A stretch of DNA of 64,000 bases, taken from positions 4,774,001 through 4,838,000 of the forward strand of contig CAKKNE010000003.1 in the NCBI GenBank assembly GCA_918797485.1, given 5' to 3'. The notes beneath the pieces were generated by a model. It did no database searches, was not told the DNA's origin, and saw only the letters and a program-made list of their open reading frames with translations. The DNA is from Pelagomonas calceolata (Eukaryota; Sar; Pelagophyceae; Pelagomonadales; Pelagomonadaceae). This document shows, piece by piece, positions 11,201-19,764 of this stretch. The translations under genes and the position numbers were made by a program. The stretch's first letter is position 1; the number at the start of each line of letters is the position of its first letter.

Positions 11201-11764
11201 CCGGACGTTGGACGCGACCGCGTCCTTCAAGGTGCACTGTGGCACGTCCCAGGCGTCGCCCGGGAGCGTGGACTCGCACTCGAACGTCCCGAGGGCGGGG
11301 TTGCCGCCGTGCGGCGCGTGCGCGTCGACCGGCGCCGGCGCCCACTCGTCGAAGGTGACGAGCCACCCGTCGGTCGTCTGGGAGCAGGACGCCTTCTGGA
11401 CCGTCGGGAGCGAGCTGATCGCGCGGCCGCACGTCGCGGCGTCGAGCACCGCCGGCAGCAGCACGCTCTCGCCGAGGAACCCGAAGCGCAGCCGGCCGTC
11501 GACCTCGCCGCCCGTCGGCGCCGTGACGGTCAGCGCGATCGCGCGCGACACCTGGTTCTGCGTCAGCGGGTCGTCGCCGCGCGGGCAGTGGATCTGCTCG
11601 CAGGCGGCGCCCGTCACGCCCGGCTGGCAGATGCAGAACGAGGTGGAGAGGGTGGCGTCGGGCGCCGAGCAGTAGCCCCGGAAGTTGCAGTGGGCCGGGC
11701 AGGCCGCGCGCACGGCCGCGCCGAGGCCGACGGCGACGAAGGCGAAGGCGCGGCGCCGCCCCAT
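8219..11764 (-). CDS. Secreted EGF-like protein with repetitive beta-rich stalk and C-terminal peptidase S74 (intramolecular chaperone) domain
   Basis: The start at 11764 is chosen because MGRRRAFAFVAVGLGAAVRA is a clean signal peptide; an in-frame GTG/ATG-like extension upstream is arginine-rich and unlikely. Order: EGF-like Cys cluster (CPAHCNFRGYC...CICQPGVTGAACE), a beta-rich globular part with paired cysteines, a second EGF module (CSNHGDCDLATGKCRCRAGW), about 800 residues of short Gly/Ala/Val repeats (GGL/RV-x-GG-like; VRGDGxL recurs), then a C-terminal S74 domain: the catalytic Ser-Asp step in YIDSSDARFKRDL, DVGFVAQRVEEAFP, and a terminal coiled coil (LAALAAKHDGLERRVARLEA). S74 domains trimerise phage tail fibres and metazoan MYRF and then cut themselves off. 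A stretch on the minus strand near 9385-9540 reads unlike the stalk and probably is an in-frame intron, boundaries unresolved. Likely an extracellular or cell-surface trimeric fibre. Confidence 0.85.
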   Translation of the reverse strand: MGRRRAFAFVAVGLGAAVRAACPAHCNFRGYCSAPDATLSTSFCICQPGVTGAACEQIHCPRGDDPLTQNQVSRAIALTVTAPTGGEVDGRLRFGFLGESVLLPAVLDAATCGRAISSLPTVQKASCSQTTDGWLVTFDEWAPAPVDAHAPHGGNPALGTFECESTLPGDAWDVPQCTLKDAVASNVREHAPCSNHGDCDLATGKCRCRAGWRRDACDDNKDADTLQLYRSEGPFYSGTILGLEAKRAASPDFHYLRVGAGGRGGDVLAVRGDGHIRAAGAAAFDGGVAVAGALDARGPATFSGGAAFASAKGDLLVAGPADAPALRVAKDQPVAVGRAGLASEGPGSFGSLTVAGAVAAAGVTLEGGVATADALVATAGATARGAGAAPALRLERRDGDGPIVAAFRGTNEVFAVRGDGALDVLAGGVRVTAGGLRVHGGGVDVGAGGLRVDGGLEVRSGALTLRGGLALEDGGVEAASRAAGGAPLRASATHAQFGGSVLTLEAPALAPPTPFARGAARLVDGVVKGQSVFSVDASGALVARGGVRSAGGAVFGGDLAVGGAVRLQRTEAKAGARVAVPAGASYVEILEDGRRGSGNAMSVEGDGGPDARQLVVRNSDGDAATLDGHVVPAGSTRVFYQGGDRRWAAIGGDAAGAVAAAGAAVTRSSVTEFVGVSRLDAAADLDVGPHAVRAGRLSSRTGDSQQSGVVFYGPKGFLDADADFISVDRVKGGPKESPSLRLRVGRLPVRASTFAAAPSHGRTPRRSLRALVATCRLPCVRPRVSMRLTGSFARRRLMVTTSVDAPLHMGGHAIKDARIEGGSATGLAQVAAQVLRLDHAPGTKSNPPEGFERPVLVGPGGALGATPELYYRDRTLHVERLGAATIVGDLDFANNARLKNARIEGGSVEGLEKLAVEELTYVDAPARGAAAVFGEDGALVAAEAWCAAGADHAVAIPRLAVGALAGDVDARGHVIRDGQFEGGGAAGLEFVAADVVLVGSLDASRRALVVAGDGGALEAEDGLYVDADAAVHAPRNVNVGGALDVKSDAFVGGSVVVGGTVMGSGAYIDSSDARFKRDLAVLDGAACLGALRNGSLGAYAFSYKRDEFPARNFPARRDVGFVAQRVEEAFPSLVYDDADGFKHVAYGRAAPVLAAALAALAAKHDGLERRVARLEALLVEK

Positions 11765-12114
11765 CCGGCCTCTCCTTCTTGGCCGCAGTGGCGGGGGTGG
11801 GCGTGGCAGCCCCCTTTTTTGACGATTTGGGAGCTGGTGTCTCGGTCGCACCAGGGGGAAGCCCTCCTGTTTTGGTCTAGCTCATCAGGCTGGCTTTGGT
11901 GAGACAACCAAACTTGTATGGTACCTCTATGACATTGGTACAGTAAGCACTCGGATGTTCGTCCGCTAGATGAGTGGAGGTACAGTAGCTGTCCGTATAG
12001 GGAGGTATGAGAACCTGACCGTATAGGTCATAGATTAGGGGTCTGGACCGTAAGATACGTATCTCATCTCGCTCCGTATCTCCTCTCCGTGCCTGGTGCC
12101 GGACTGGCCCGCAT
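11765..12114. other. Intergenic between divergent genes
   Basis: AT-richer spacer between the S74 gene (minus) and the coiled-coil gene (plus). It must contain both promoters. A GGTACC-containing stretch lies near 11920. No coding frame is supported. Confidence 0.4.
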
Positions 12115-13095
12115 TTGATATCGGCATGGAACGCCCCTCGACACAGAGCCGGGCGCGGACGCCCCCGAATCCGGAGAACCTCGACGCTTTTAGCGGCAGG
12201 CGACCAGTGTTCAGCTTGTCTCCAAACCGACCTCACTCACCCGGTCGATACGCGCGCAGGCGGGTGCGGACCTCCGTCCTTCAGCAGCTTCTCCCACATC
12301 GGCGAGGAGGTCCAAAGCTTGACCTTTGCCGTGGGGCTCCGCGAAGATGCGGCGAATGCCGAGTACTACGTGAAGAAGATCTTACCGATGTCGTTCTACG
12401 AGCCCGGGAAGCCCGTCGAGAAGCGGGCTCGGGCACCCCCGAAGGACGCGCCGCCCGTCGAGGCGCTGGACGTGCCCGAGCTCGTGGAGATGCGGCAGCG
12501 CCTCCGAGACGTCCTGCGGGGCTGCGAGAAGATGGAGCGCGAGGAAAAGCAGTGCGCCGCCGAGCTGCAGGCCGCGACGGACCGGCTCGCCACGGTCGAG
12601 AAGCGATCCGCGCAGCTCGACGACCAGCTCGACCAGTACGACGAGCAGCTAGCCGAGGAGCGGAACCGGACCCTGGCGGCGTCGATGGACGCGGAGCAGA
12701 CGCGGGCCCAGCACGCGGAGCTGCTCGAGCAAGTTGAGCGCGGCGAGAGGGCGGTCGCGCGGCTCGAGGCCGAGCTCGCCGACAAGGAGGCGCAGCTCCG
12801 GGCCCTCGAGGCGTGCTCGGACCTCGAGCTCGTCTTCGGGCGGCGCGACGACGAGCCGGACGGCGCGGAGCTCGTCCTGCGCGACGAGGTCTCCGGGCTC
12901 GACGCCTGGCGGCAGCCGCCGGCGAAGCTCGCGAAGCGGCACCTCCAGATGGCGGCGAACGCGTCGCGCCCTCCCGCGGCGGCCGGCGGCGCGACGTACG
13001 CGGCCCGGATGACCTCATTCAAGCGCAGGCTCCGCGCCGGCCGGCGGCCCCGCGGCGCCGAGGCGGCCGGCTCCGTCGCGTCCGGGGCCGCGTAA
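12115..13095 (+). CDS. Coiled-coil protein of unknown function
   Basis: An open frame of up to 326 aa. The middle (nucleotides about 12475-12830) is a strong heptad-rich coiled coil: VEMRQRLRDVLRGCEKME, then long Glu/Leu/Arg runs to LEAELADKEAQLRALE. The C-terminal 70 residues are basic and low in complexity (SFKRRLRAGRRPRGAE). The first 60 codons look unlike protein (Pro/Arg-rich, with isolated Cys), so the true start may lie near 12300, or an upstream exon may join at a CAG around 12285. It is not recognised as a named family; a cytoskeletal or basal-body component is possible but unproven. A LINE relic lies just downstream. Confidence 0.5.
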   Translation: MISAWNAPRHRAGRGRPRIRRTSTLLAAGDQCSACLQTDLTHPVDTRAGGCGPPSFSSFSHIGEEVQSLTFAVGLREDAANAEYYVKKILPMSFYEPGKPVEKRARAPPKDAPPVEALDVPELVEMRQRLRDVLRGCEKMEREEKQCAAELQAATDRLATVEKRSAQLDDQLDQYDEQLAEERNRTLAASMDAEQTRAQHAELLEQVERGERAVARLEAELADKEAQLRALEACSDLELVFGRRDDEPDGAELVLRDEVSGLDAWRQPPAKLAKRHLQMAANASRPPAAAGGATYAARMTSFKRRLRAGRRPRGAEAAGSVASGAA

Positions 13096-13131
13096 GCGCG
13101 CCGGTACTCCTAGTGCGAGTTATAGACGATA

Positions 13132-13224
13132 GTATGAATGAAGGTGCGTTGTACCGCTATCCCGTTGCTATTTCGACGCTCCGGTTGGTCGTCCTGGTTG
13201 GGAGTTGTATAAATAAATAAATGC
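13132..13224 (+). mobile_element. Relic of a LINE 3' end
   Basis: The translated run ALYRYPVAISTLRLVVL matches the C terminus of the LINE reverse-transcriptase ORFs at 59.4 and 61.3 kb (LYRYLIAIS-x-LRLGIL), and the DNA ends in a short TAAATAAATAAAT tail. It is the most diverged of the copies and only about 90 bp survive. Confidence 0.7.
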
Positions 13225-13892
13225 GCCACCGACGCGGATCTAGTACTCCGGTGTCCAGCCTTAACTCTAGTCTACAATAGCGATTACCGCAGTACCTCCT
13301 CGATTCGTGGTGGAACCGGCGACCGAGGAGCAGGCGTTGGCGCGCATCCATCGTCGTCTAGAGACCGTGCACGTGCGTGCGATGCAGTCACGGTGGCCAG
13401 CTCGGCGTTGCTCTTGGCCGGGTGCCATAGGAGCCAGTGACAAATTGCACATCCCGATAGAAGGGCATATCGGAGTCCCTTCTCGAGCCTGAGAAGAAAA
13501 ACGAGGTCGGAGGTGCGACCGTGACCACCTTACTCTGTCCTTACGGCGGAAGGGGCAAAATAAAACAACCCGAAGCCTTAGCCAGGCCATATGCCCCGCT
13601 CGCGGGGGATAGCTCCCCCAACAACCCCAAAACCCGAATTAACTAGTTATGCTTCAACAGTGGCAGGGTTGAGCTTGGCTTTCGCCGCTAGCCCCTTGCT
13701 GAGCCACTGCCACGGGCCCTGCGGCATCACCAATACTGCTCCGCAGCGAGGCTTGCAAAAAGCTCGCGGTGCGTTCAAGCACAACATCGCAGTTGCCTGC
13801 AGCGTCACCAAGACTGCTGCCCTCGCCTGGAGAGCGACATACTTAGCGAAGCCGGCCCTGCGAGTCGTTTGAACACTGCCAAGGTAAAGAAA
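13225..13892. other. Intergenic, nothing recognised
   Basis: Mixed-composition spacer upstream of the plastid S1 protein gene. The open frames on both strands are short and mutually inconsistent. The part closest to 13893 should hold the promoter. Confidence 0.4.
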
Positions 13893-14810
13893 ATGCGCTA
13901 CATCCTCCCCCTCGCCAGCGCAGCTGCGGCGTGGCAGCCGGCGTGCGCGCCGCTCCATCGTCGCGCCACGCGCCGCTCCGCCTCGGCACCGCTGCCCGTC
14001 GACGACCCGCCGACGCTCGAGGAGCAGCTGGAGCTCGCCGAGGGCGAGAACGCGTATTTGCGGAGGCGCCTCGCCCAGCTCGAGAGCCGGCTGCGCGAGC
14101 AACCGCACCCGCCGCTCTGGGCGCTCGAGGACTGGGCGAGCATCGACGGCGTGGAGGGCTGCCGCGAGCTGGGGCGGGACCGGCTGGGGACGGCGCTCCA
14201 GCTCTACAACGCCGCACACCCGAAGAAAACGCCGCTACGCACCGACGGGTCGATGGAGCAACTCGCGCGGGAGGTCGTCGCCGTGCTGCCGGCGCTCAAG
14301 CAGGCCGTGGTGACGAAGCGCAAGCACGCCCAGTCCAAGCGCGTGCTCCAGGCGGCAACCAAGAGCGGCCACATCAGGCCGGGGCACGTCGTCGAGGGCG
14401 TCGTCGCGGCCGTCCGGGCCGTCGGCGTGCTGGTGGACATCCCCACGCCTTTCGGCACGTACCGCGCCCAGCTGAAGCCGGACCAGGTCACGGGCGTCAC
14501 GCGGACGCCGCTCCAGTCGTTCGTGGCCGAAGCGTTCCCGGTCGGGTCGCACGTCCTGGCGGAGGTTCTGGACGTGGACGCGGCGTCGGAGGTCACGGCG
14601 TGCCACCTCTCGACGAGGAACCTGGAGGAGGCCCTCGGCGAGATGTCGACCGACCGCGACGCCTTGTTCGCGCGGGCGCGCGCGAGGCGCGCGGCGCAGC
14701 CGCCGCCGCGGTCGCGCGCGGAGCGGCGCGAGGTCGCGAAGGCCGCCGAGCACGGGCTCGCCGAGCCGTACATCGAGGCGCTCGAACACCACCACGTCAG
14801 GGCGGGGTGA
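13893..14810 (+). CDS. Plastid-targeted S1 RNA-binding domain protein
   Basis: The start at 13893 gives MRYILPLASAAAAWQPACAP, a short signal peptide with an aromatic residue right after the Ala-rich cleavage region. This is the pattern of bipartite plastid leaders in secondary red algae. An in-frame ATG at 13869 would put charged residues in front and spoil it. Residues about 45-75 form a coiled coil (EEQLELAEGENAYLRRRLAQLE). One S1 fold spans about 164-245: GHVVEGVVAAVRAVGVLVDI, the lysine-containing strand AQLKPDQ, then GSHVLAEVLDVD. S1 proteins bind RNA in plastid translation or RNA stability. A single S1 domain rules out the multi-repeat ribosomal protein S1 itself. The C-terminal 60 residues are Ala/Arg-rich helix. 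Confidence 0.75.
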   Translation: MRYILPLASAAAAWQPACAPLHRRATRRSASAPLPVDDPPTLEEQLELAEGENAYLRRRLAQLESRLREQPHPPLWALEDWASIDGVEGCRELGRDRLGTALQLYNAAHPKKTPLRTDGSMEQLAREVVAVLPALKQAVVTKRKHAQSKRVLQAATKSGHIRPGHVVEGVVAAVRAVGVLVDIPTPFGTYRAQLKPDQVTGVTRTPLQSFVAEAFPVGSHVLAEVLDVDAASEVTACHLSTRNLEEALGEMSTDRDALFARARARRAAQPPPRSRAERREVAKAAEHGLAEPYIEALEHHHVRAG

Positions 14811-15082
14811 TGATGGTGCCGCCCCTAAATTTATTTCATGGGTAGTAATGGTAGTAGGCCCAGAATGCCGGCAGGGTGGAATTGACGAACCGGCTGGCTG
14901 AGAGTCATCGTCGCTTTTGCCCCCGGCGCAACAACGCAGTGACACACTTAGTGACACGTGGGGGGGAGAGAGAGGCCTCGCAAACCCTAATTGAAAATTA
15001 CTTGATAACCAGCTAGCGGCCTTAAGACACTAGCAAGCTTAGCTCGACGAGCCGGCCACAGGTAGGGTACAAGTTGTACAGC

Positions 15083-16615
15083 ATGAAGTTCGGCGCGGAC
15101 CTCAAAAACAGCGTCGTGCCGGAGTGGGCGCCGGGCTACATCGCCTACGACGCGCTCAAGGCGCAGATCAAGGCCATCAGCGGCGCCGAGGCGGACGAGC
15201 GGGACGCGCTCGAGGAGACCTTCTTCGCGACGCTGGAGGAGGAGCTGGAGAAGGTGAACCGGTTCTACCTGCAGAAGATCGGCGAGTTCGACGCGGCGCT
15301 CGCCGCGCTCGAGGCGCGCAAGCCGCGGAGCGCGTCGGGCGACGCGCTCGGCACGCCCGCGACGTCGGACCACCGGCGCAACGCCATCAACTTGCACGCC
15401 CAGATCGGGCAGCTGCAGGCGTTCGTCTGGCTGAACACGCAGGGCTTCGAGAAGATCGTGAAGAAGTACGACAAGTTCTCCGGCCTGCGCCACACGCCGC
15501 AGGCCAAGGCCCCGGACTTCGAGGCGCGGCTCCGGGGCGAGGTCTTCAAGTCCGAGCGGCTGGACGCGTGCCTGGAACGGTTCAAGATGGCGCGCGTCGT
15601 GGACAGCGAGACGCCGCACCATCTCGAGATGAAGCTCGTGTCGGGGTCCGCGAACAAGCCCCTCGCCGAGGAGATCGCGGCGCGGCTGGGCGTGCCCCTC
15701 TCGCCGGCGAAGGTGCGCCGCTTCAACGACGGCGAGGTCAACATCCAGCTCTGCGACAGCGTGCGCGGCGCGAACGTCTACATCCTGCAGCCGACGTGCC
15801 CCCCGGTGAACGACCACCTGGTCGAGCTGCTCCTCCTGGTGTCGGCGGCGCGGCGCGCGTCGGCGGCCACCGTGACCGCGGTGGTGCCGTACTACGGGTA
15901 CGCGCGCCAGGACCGCAAGGACCGGAGCCGCGTGCCCATCTCGGCGGCCGACGTCGCGCGGATGATGGAGGCCATGGGCGTCGACCGCGTCGTGTGCGTG
16001 GACCTGCACTGCGCCCAGATCCAGGGCTTCTTCGGGCCCCGGACGCCCGTGGACAACCTGTTCGCCGCGCCGATCGCCGTGACCTATTTCAACATGAAGG
16101 ACCTGGTCAAGCCCGTCGTGGTCAGCCCGGACGCGGGCGGCGTCGCGCGCGCCAAGGCGTTCATGGAGGGCTTCGGCCGCCTGCCGGACCCGCCGCAGGT
16201 CTCGCTCGCCGTCATCCTGAAGCAGCGGGCGGAGGCGGGCGTCGTCGGCACGATGCACCTCGTCGGCTCGGTGGAGGGCTGCGACTGCGTCATCGTCGAC
16301 GACATGATCGACACGGCGGGCACGCTGACCGCGGCCGCGAACGAGCTGCGCGCGTTCGGCGCGCGGCGCGTCTTCGCGTTCGCGACGCACGGCCTCTTCA
16401 GCGGGCCCGCGGCGGACCGCATCGAGCAGTGCGTGCTCGAGGAGTGCGTGGTGGCGAACACGGTGCCGCTAGCCGCGGCCGTGCGCGAGAAGACGCGCAA
16501 GATCCGCCAGGTCAGCGTCGGCAAGCTCGTCGAGGGCGCCATCCGCGGCATCCAGTGCGGCACGTCCGTGAGCGCCCTCTTCACCCAGGACATGGCGGCG
16601 GACCTCCTATCCTAG
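15083..16615 (+). CDS. SPX domain fused to ribose-phosphate pyrophosphokinase (PRPP synthetase)
   Basis: The first ATG in the frame is at 15083 and gives the canonical SPX start MKFGADLKNSVVPEW, followed by GYIAYDALK. SPX domains bind inositol pyrophosphates and report phosphate status; the lysine cluster (K124-IV-KK-YD-K131) is present. The SPX part ends near residue 165. From about residue 183 (MKLVSGSANKPLAEEIAARL) comes a full-length PRPP synthetase: FNDGEVNIQL, the ATP-binding stretch YARQDRKDRSRVPISA, the metal-site block DLHCAQIQGFF, and the PRPP-binding loop VDDMIDTAGTL (D406-T414). The enzyme makes PRPP from ribose 5-phosphate and ATP for nucleotide, His and Trp synthesis. The frame is continuous through the junction, so this is a real fusion in the DNA. 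No plastid leader is seen, suggesting a cytosolic enzyme under phosphate-linked control (inference). Confidence 0.93.
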   Translation: MKFGADLKNSVVPEWAPGYIAYDALKAQIKAISGAEADERDALEETFFATLEEELEKVNRFYLQKIGEFDAALAALEARKPRSASGDALGTPATSDHRRNAINLHAQIGQLQAFVWLNTQGFEKIVKKYDKFSGLRHTPQAKAPDFEARLRGEVFKSERLDACLERFKMARVVDSETPHHLEMKLVSGSANKPLAEEIAARLGVPLSPAKVRRFNDGEVNIQLCDSVRGANVYILQPTCPPVNDHLVELLLLVSAARRASAATVTAVVPYYGYARQDRKDRSRVPISAADVARMMEAMGVDRVVCVDLHCAQIQGFFGPRTPVDNLFAAPIAVTYFNMKDLVKPVVVSPDAGGVARAKAFMEGFGRLPDPPQVSLAVILKQRAEAGVVGTMHLVGSVEGCDCVIVDDMIDTAGTLTAAANELRAFGARRVFAFATHGLFSGPAADRIEQCVLEECVVANTVPLAAAVREKTRKIRQVSVGKLVEGAIRGIQCGTSVSALFTQDMAADLLS

Positions 16616-17383
16616 CCGCGGCCGGCGCCGCCGCCGCGTGAGGGCACGATTTCGCGACTAACTTGAATTGAGACTTCGTTTCCCGAGGACTCGGAGGGAA
16701 GCGCGACCGCCACGGGTGGCTCCGAGGACGGCGAGCGAGCCTCGTTGTTCCTGCTAGTGCAGCGAATCCTAGAAGGGTGGCCCGGGAACGCAAGACCTTC
16801 AAGTTTTGGTGAGTGTTTGGTGAGTATTTCGGCCCGAATCTAGGTGTCTGACATACCTTGAATTGCGATAAATAGGGCGAATACCCCCCCTACTATACCC
16901 TTCCTTAAGTCTACACTTAGACACACCACACACGCAACGCGCAATCAAACACCGCAAACCAAAACTAGTTAGTGTATTTTAAGGTAGCTCCTCGGCAGAC
17001 TATCTCAGCCGCCGTAGTACTCCCAAACTTGAAGGTGCGTACTCCTCTGGTCTGAAGTGTTTGGACGAAATTCTAAGTGTTTGGACTGGCCCGGCCCGGG
17101 CCCCGGGGGCTCTAGTGTGGATTCTACTACTAGTAGTAGGTCCAAGCCGACTACTTTTATTTCAGAATATTTCTCAGTTGAGAAACGAAAAGGACATGGC
17201 AGATCGCAATAAAGCTTTCAAGTTTGGTAAGAGCAGTATCGAAGCCCGTAAAAGATGGGGTCGTTGATGATGCCGGCAGCCTGTACAGGTAAGATACTAG
17301 CAAAGAGGTCACCTAGGCTAGACGCATAGACAAGCTCACGTAGGCTTCAACGAGTAAAAACGCTACGCGGAGCAGTGCCAAAG
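16616..17383. other. Intergenic with a copia LTR relic; rest unremarkable
   Basis: Spacer between the SPX-PRPP synthetase gene and the transporter gene. The LTR relic at 16864-17053 is listed separately. A frame at 17064-17267 is short with no recognisable motif and is not called. Confidence 0.4.
16864..17053 (+). mobile_element. Ty1/copia LTR fragment (fossil)
   Basis: About 190 bp starting TGCGATAAATAGGGCGAA that match, in the opposite orientation, the LTR at 59607-59823, including the CCCCCC stretch, the CACACACGCAACGCGCAAT-like stretch and the end near TACTCCTCTGGTCT. No primer site or coding part follows here, so it is a solo, incomplete copy. Many differences from the 59.6 kb copy suggest an old insertion. 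Confidence 0.75.
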
Positions 17384-18793
17384 ATGATGCACAGCCGCCG
17401 TGGCGCGCGGACCTTTGCCGGCCTGGCCGTCTGCGCGGTCGGGGCGGCCGTCCTCCTCCTCGGGAACACGGCGCGACGGCGGCTCGGGGACGCCTCGGTG
17501 GACGAGGTGACGGGGCACAAGCGCCTCGCCCCGACGGACGCGACGGACGTCGCCGGCTTTGTCTGCGCCGCGCTGGGTCTCGTCATCGCGGCGGGCGGCG
17601 GGATCGGCGGCGGGGGCATGCTGGTGCCGATCTACGTGCTGGTGATGGGCTTCAAGCCGAAGTTTGCGATCCCGCTCTCGAACATGACGGTGCTGGGCGG
17701 CGCCATCGCGAACGTGGCCATGAACGCGCGGAAGCGCCACCCGCTGGCCGACCGCGCGCTCGTGGACTGGGACCTGCTGGTGCTGATGGAGCCGCTGACG
17801 CTCGCCGGCGCGCTGGCCGGCGGCTTCGCGAACAAAATCGCGCCGGAGCTGGTCATTACGGTGCTCTTGGTGGTCCTGCTCTACCTGACCTCCGAGCGGA
17901 CCGTCAAGAAGGGCCTGAAGCTCTACGCGAAGGAGTCCGCGGCGTTCTCGGCCATGGCGGACGCGCGCGTCGCGCTGGACGACGCGGAGCGGCAGGAGGA
18001 GACCAAGGGGCTGCTCGACGACGACGGCGGCGAGCCGAAGGGCGTCGACGACGAGAAACGGGCGGCGCTGGGCCGGATCCTCGCGGAGGAGCGACGCGCG
18101 TTCCCGCCCGACAAGGTCGCCGTCCTGGCGGGCATGTTCGTCCTGACGGTCGCGATGAACCTGGCGAAGGGCGGCGGCGCCTTCCCGTCGCCGTTCGGGA
18201 TCGAGTGCGGCACGGCGTCCTACTGGGCCCTGACGGCGGCGATGTTCGGCGCGCTCGTCGCGATCTCGCTCGCCGTCCGGGCCTATTTAGTGAAGCGGAC
18301 GGAGACCAAGGACGCGTGCGGCTATGCGTACGTCGAGGGCGACTTTCACTGGGACTCGTCTACGACCCTCAAGTACCCCTGCGTCTGCTTCTTCGCCGGC
18401 GTCTGCGCGGGGCTCTTCGGGATCGGCGGCGGGATCGTCAACGGCCCCCTCATGCTCGAGCTCGGCGTCCTGCCGCCCGTCGCGGGGGCCACGACGGCGT
18501 GCATGATCCTGCTCACGTCGACGACGGCGGCGACGACGTTCCTGACGTTCGGGCTCGTGCAGCTCGACTACGCCAAGAGGCTGTTCTGGGTCGGCGTCGG
18601 CGCGACGGCCGTCGGCCAGTTACTCATGACCCGCCTGGTGAAAAAGACGGGTCGCCAGTCCTACGTCGCATTTTCCATTGGCGCGGTCGTGTCTTTGTCG
18701 ACGGTGCTCATGGGCTTCCACGGCCTCGTGTCCCTCGCGTCGGACGCTTCCGAGGAGGAGCGCGCCGGCGCCATCTGCGGCAAAGGCGACTAG
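17384..18793 (+). CDS. TauE/SafE family membrane transporter
   Basis: The first ATG is at 17384 (MMHSRRGARTFAG), giving 469 aa. An N-terminal membrane helix is followed by the family's Gly-rich repeat unit, seen twice: VIAAGGGIGGGGMLVPIYVL at about residues 70-90 and GLFGIGGGIVNGPLMLEL at about 345-365. This internal duplication is diagnostic of the sulfite exporter TauE/SafE family. About ten hydrophobic segments flank a central charged loop (about residues 180-245, Asp/Glu/Lys-rich). The family moves sulfite, sulfoacetate or related organic acids; the substrate here is not deducible. Stramenopile and plant members of similar length are usually secretory-pathway or plastid membrane proteins. 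Confidence 0.9.
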   Translation: MMHSRRGARTFAGLAVCAVGAAVLLLGNTARRRLGDASVDEVTGHKRLAPTDATDVAGFVCAALGLVIAAGGGIGGGGMLVPIYVLVMGFKPKFAIPLSNMTVLGGAIANVAMNARKRHPLADRALVDWDLLVLMEPLTLAGALAGGFANKIAPELVITVLLVVLLYLTSERTVKKGLKLYAKESAAFSAMADARVALDDAERQEETKGLLDDDGGEPKGVDDEKRAALGRILAEERRAFPPDKVAVLAGMFVLTVAMNLAKGGGAFPSPFGIECGTASYWALTAAMFGALVAISLAVRAYLVKRTETKDACGYAYVEGDFHWDSSTTLKYPCVCFFAGVCAGLFGIGGGIVNGPLMLELGVLPPVAGATTACMILLTSTTAATTFLTFGLVQLDYAKRLFWVGVGATAVGQLLMTRLVKKTGRQSYVAFSIGAVVSLSTVLMGFHGLVSLASDASEEERAGAICGKGD

Positions 18794-19021
18794 CAAAGAG
18801 TAGTAGTAGTATGTAGTCTTTGTTTGCGGGTAGCCTGAGTGGCGTCGTGCCGGCCTTTTTTTTTGGCCAGGTCGTCAATTCCGCCGTGCCATGTGCGAGT
18901 GCTCTGGCGGTCACCAGTGAGGTGAAAACAGTGACTACCCTAGATATATATCTTCAATATTCAAGCCTCTGTTTTCTCCCAAAAAGGACGTTAGGTATAA
19001 CTCAACTCGCTTTAGCCTACT

Positions 19022-19054
19022 GCGGTACCGTAGGTACCGTAGGTACCTACGGTA
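19022..19054. repeat. GTACCGTAGGTACC-type nonamer array upstream of dUTPase
   Basis: Three head-to-tail copies of a 9-mer (GTACCGTAG) followed by its reverse complement. It lies 150 bp upstream of the dUTPase ATG and belongs to a dispersed set described in the findings. Confidence 0.8.
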
Positions 19055-19203
19055 GTAAACTTTAGGTATTCATACCGGTACGATTCATACCATTTCAAGT
19101 GACGAGGCGCGCTCAGCACAAAAGGACCTCCTACCTCTCCGCGGCACCGGCGACCGCAAGCGCAATCACGCGGAACTTCCTGCTTGTCTCCGCGGCGACC
19201 GCA

Positions 19204-19764
19204 ATGTCGAAGCCCACGCTCTACGTGCAGCGCCTCAGCGAGGCCGCGGTGCTGCCGAAGCGCGGGAGCGCGCTCGCCGCCGGCTGGGACCTCGCCGCGG
19301 CCAAGGCCTGCGTCGTGCCCGCCAAGGGCCGCGCGATCGTGGCGACGGACCTCAGCATCGCGACGCCGGAGGACTGCTACGCACGCATCGCGCCGCGGTC
19401 CGGCCTCGCGGTCAAGAAGTTCATCGACGTCGGCGCGGGCGTCGTCGACGCGGACTACCGCGGCGCCGTCGGCGTCGTGCTGTTCAACCACGGCGAGGAG
19501 GACTTCGCCGTCGCCGCCGGCGACCGCGTCGCGCAGCTGATTCTCGAGCGCGTCCACCTCGACGCCCAGCTCGAGGAGGTTTCGGCGCTTCCGGAGACCG
19601 CGCGCGGCGCTGGCGGCTTCGGCTCGACCGGCGTGCAAGGCGAGGCCAACGCCGCCAAGATCCGCGCGGTCTCGCCGCCGGCGCCGCCCGCGGACGTCGC
19701 CTCCCTCAAGGCGGCGCACGACGCGCTCGCGGCGCGCGTCGCCGCGCTCGAGGCCAAGCCCTGA
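19204..19764 (+). CDS. DUT: dUTP diphosphatase (dUTPase)
   Basis: Hydrolyses dUTP to dUMP and PPi, keeping uracil out of DNA and feeding dTMP synthesis; acts as a homotrimer. All five trimeric dUTPase motifs are present in order: 1, GWDLAAA; 2, APRSGLAVK; 3, [17 protein letters not shown] (catalytic Asp, substrate Tyr); 4, [10 protein letters not shown]; 5, [10 protein letters not shown], the flexible C-terminal arm. The start at 19204 is the first ATG in the frame. Codons upstream remain open but contain no ATG, so a transit peptide would need an upstream exon. Unusually, about 35 residues follow motif 5 and end in an Ala/Leu-rich helix ([18 protein letters not shown]), a probable coiled coil. 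Confidence 0.95.
   Translation: MSKPTLYVQRLSEAAVLPKRGSALAAGWDLAAAKACVVPAKGRAIVATDLSIATPEDCYARIAPRSGLAVKKFIDVGAGVVDADYRGAVGVVLFNHGEEDFAVAAGDRVAQLILERVHLDAQLEEVSALPETARGAGGFGSTGVQGEANAAKIRAVSPPAPPADVASLKAAHDALAARVAALEAKP

Noticed and set aside
17064-17267. 68-codon frame next to the copia LTR fragment
   Set aside because: No motif, mixed composition; part of it is likely repeat-derived.
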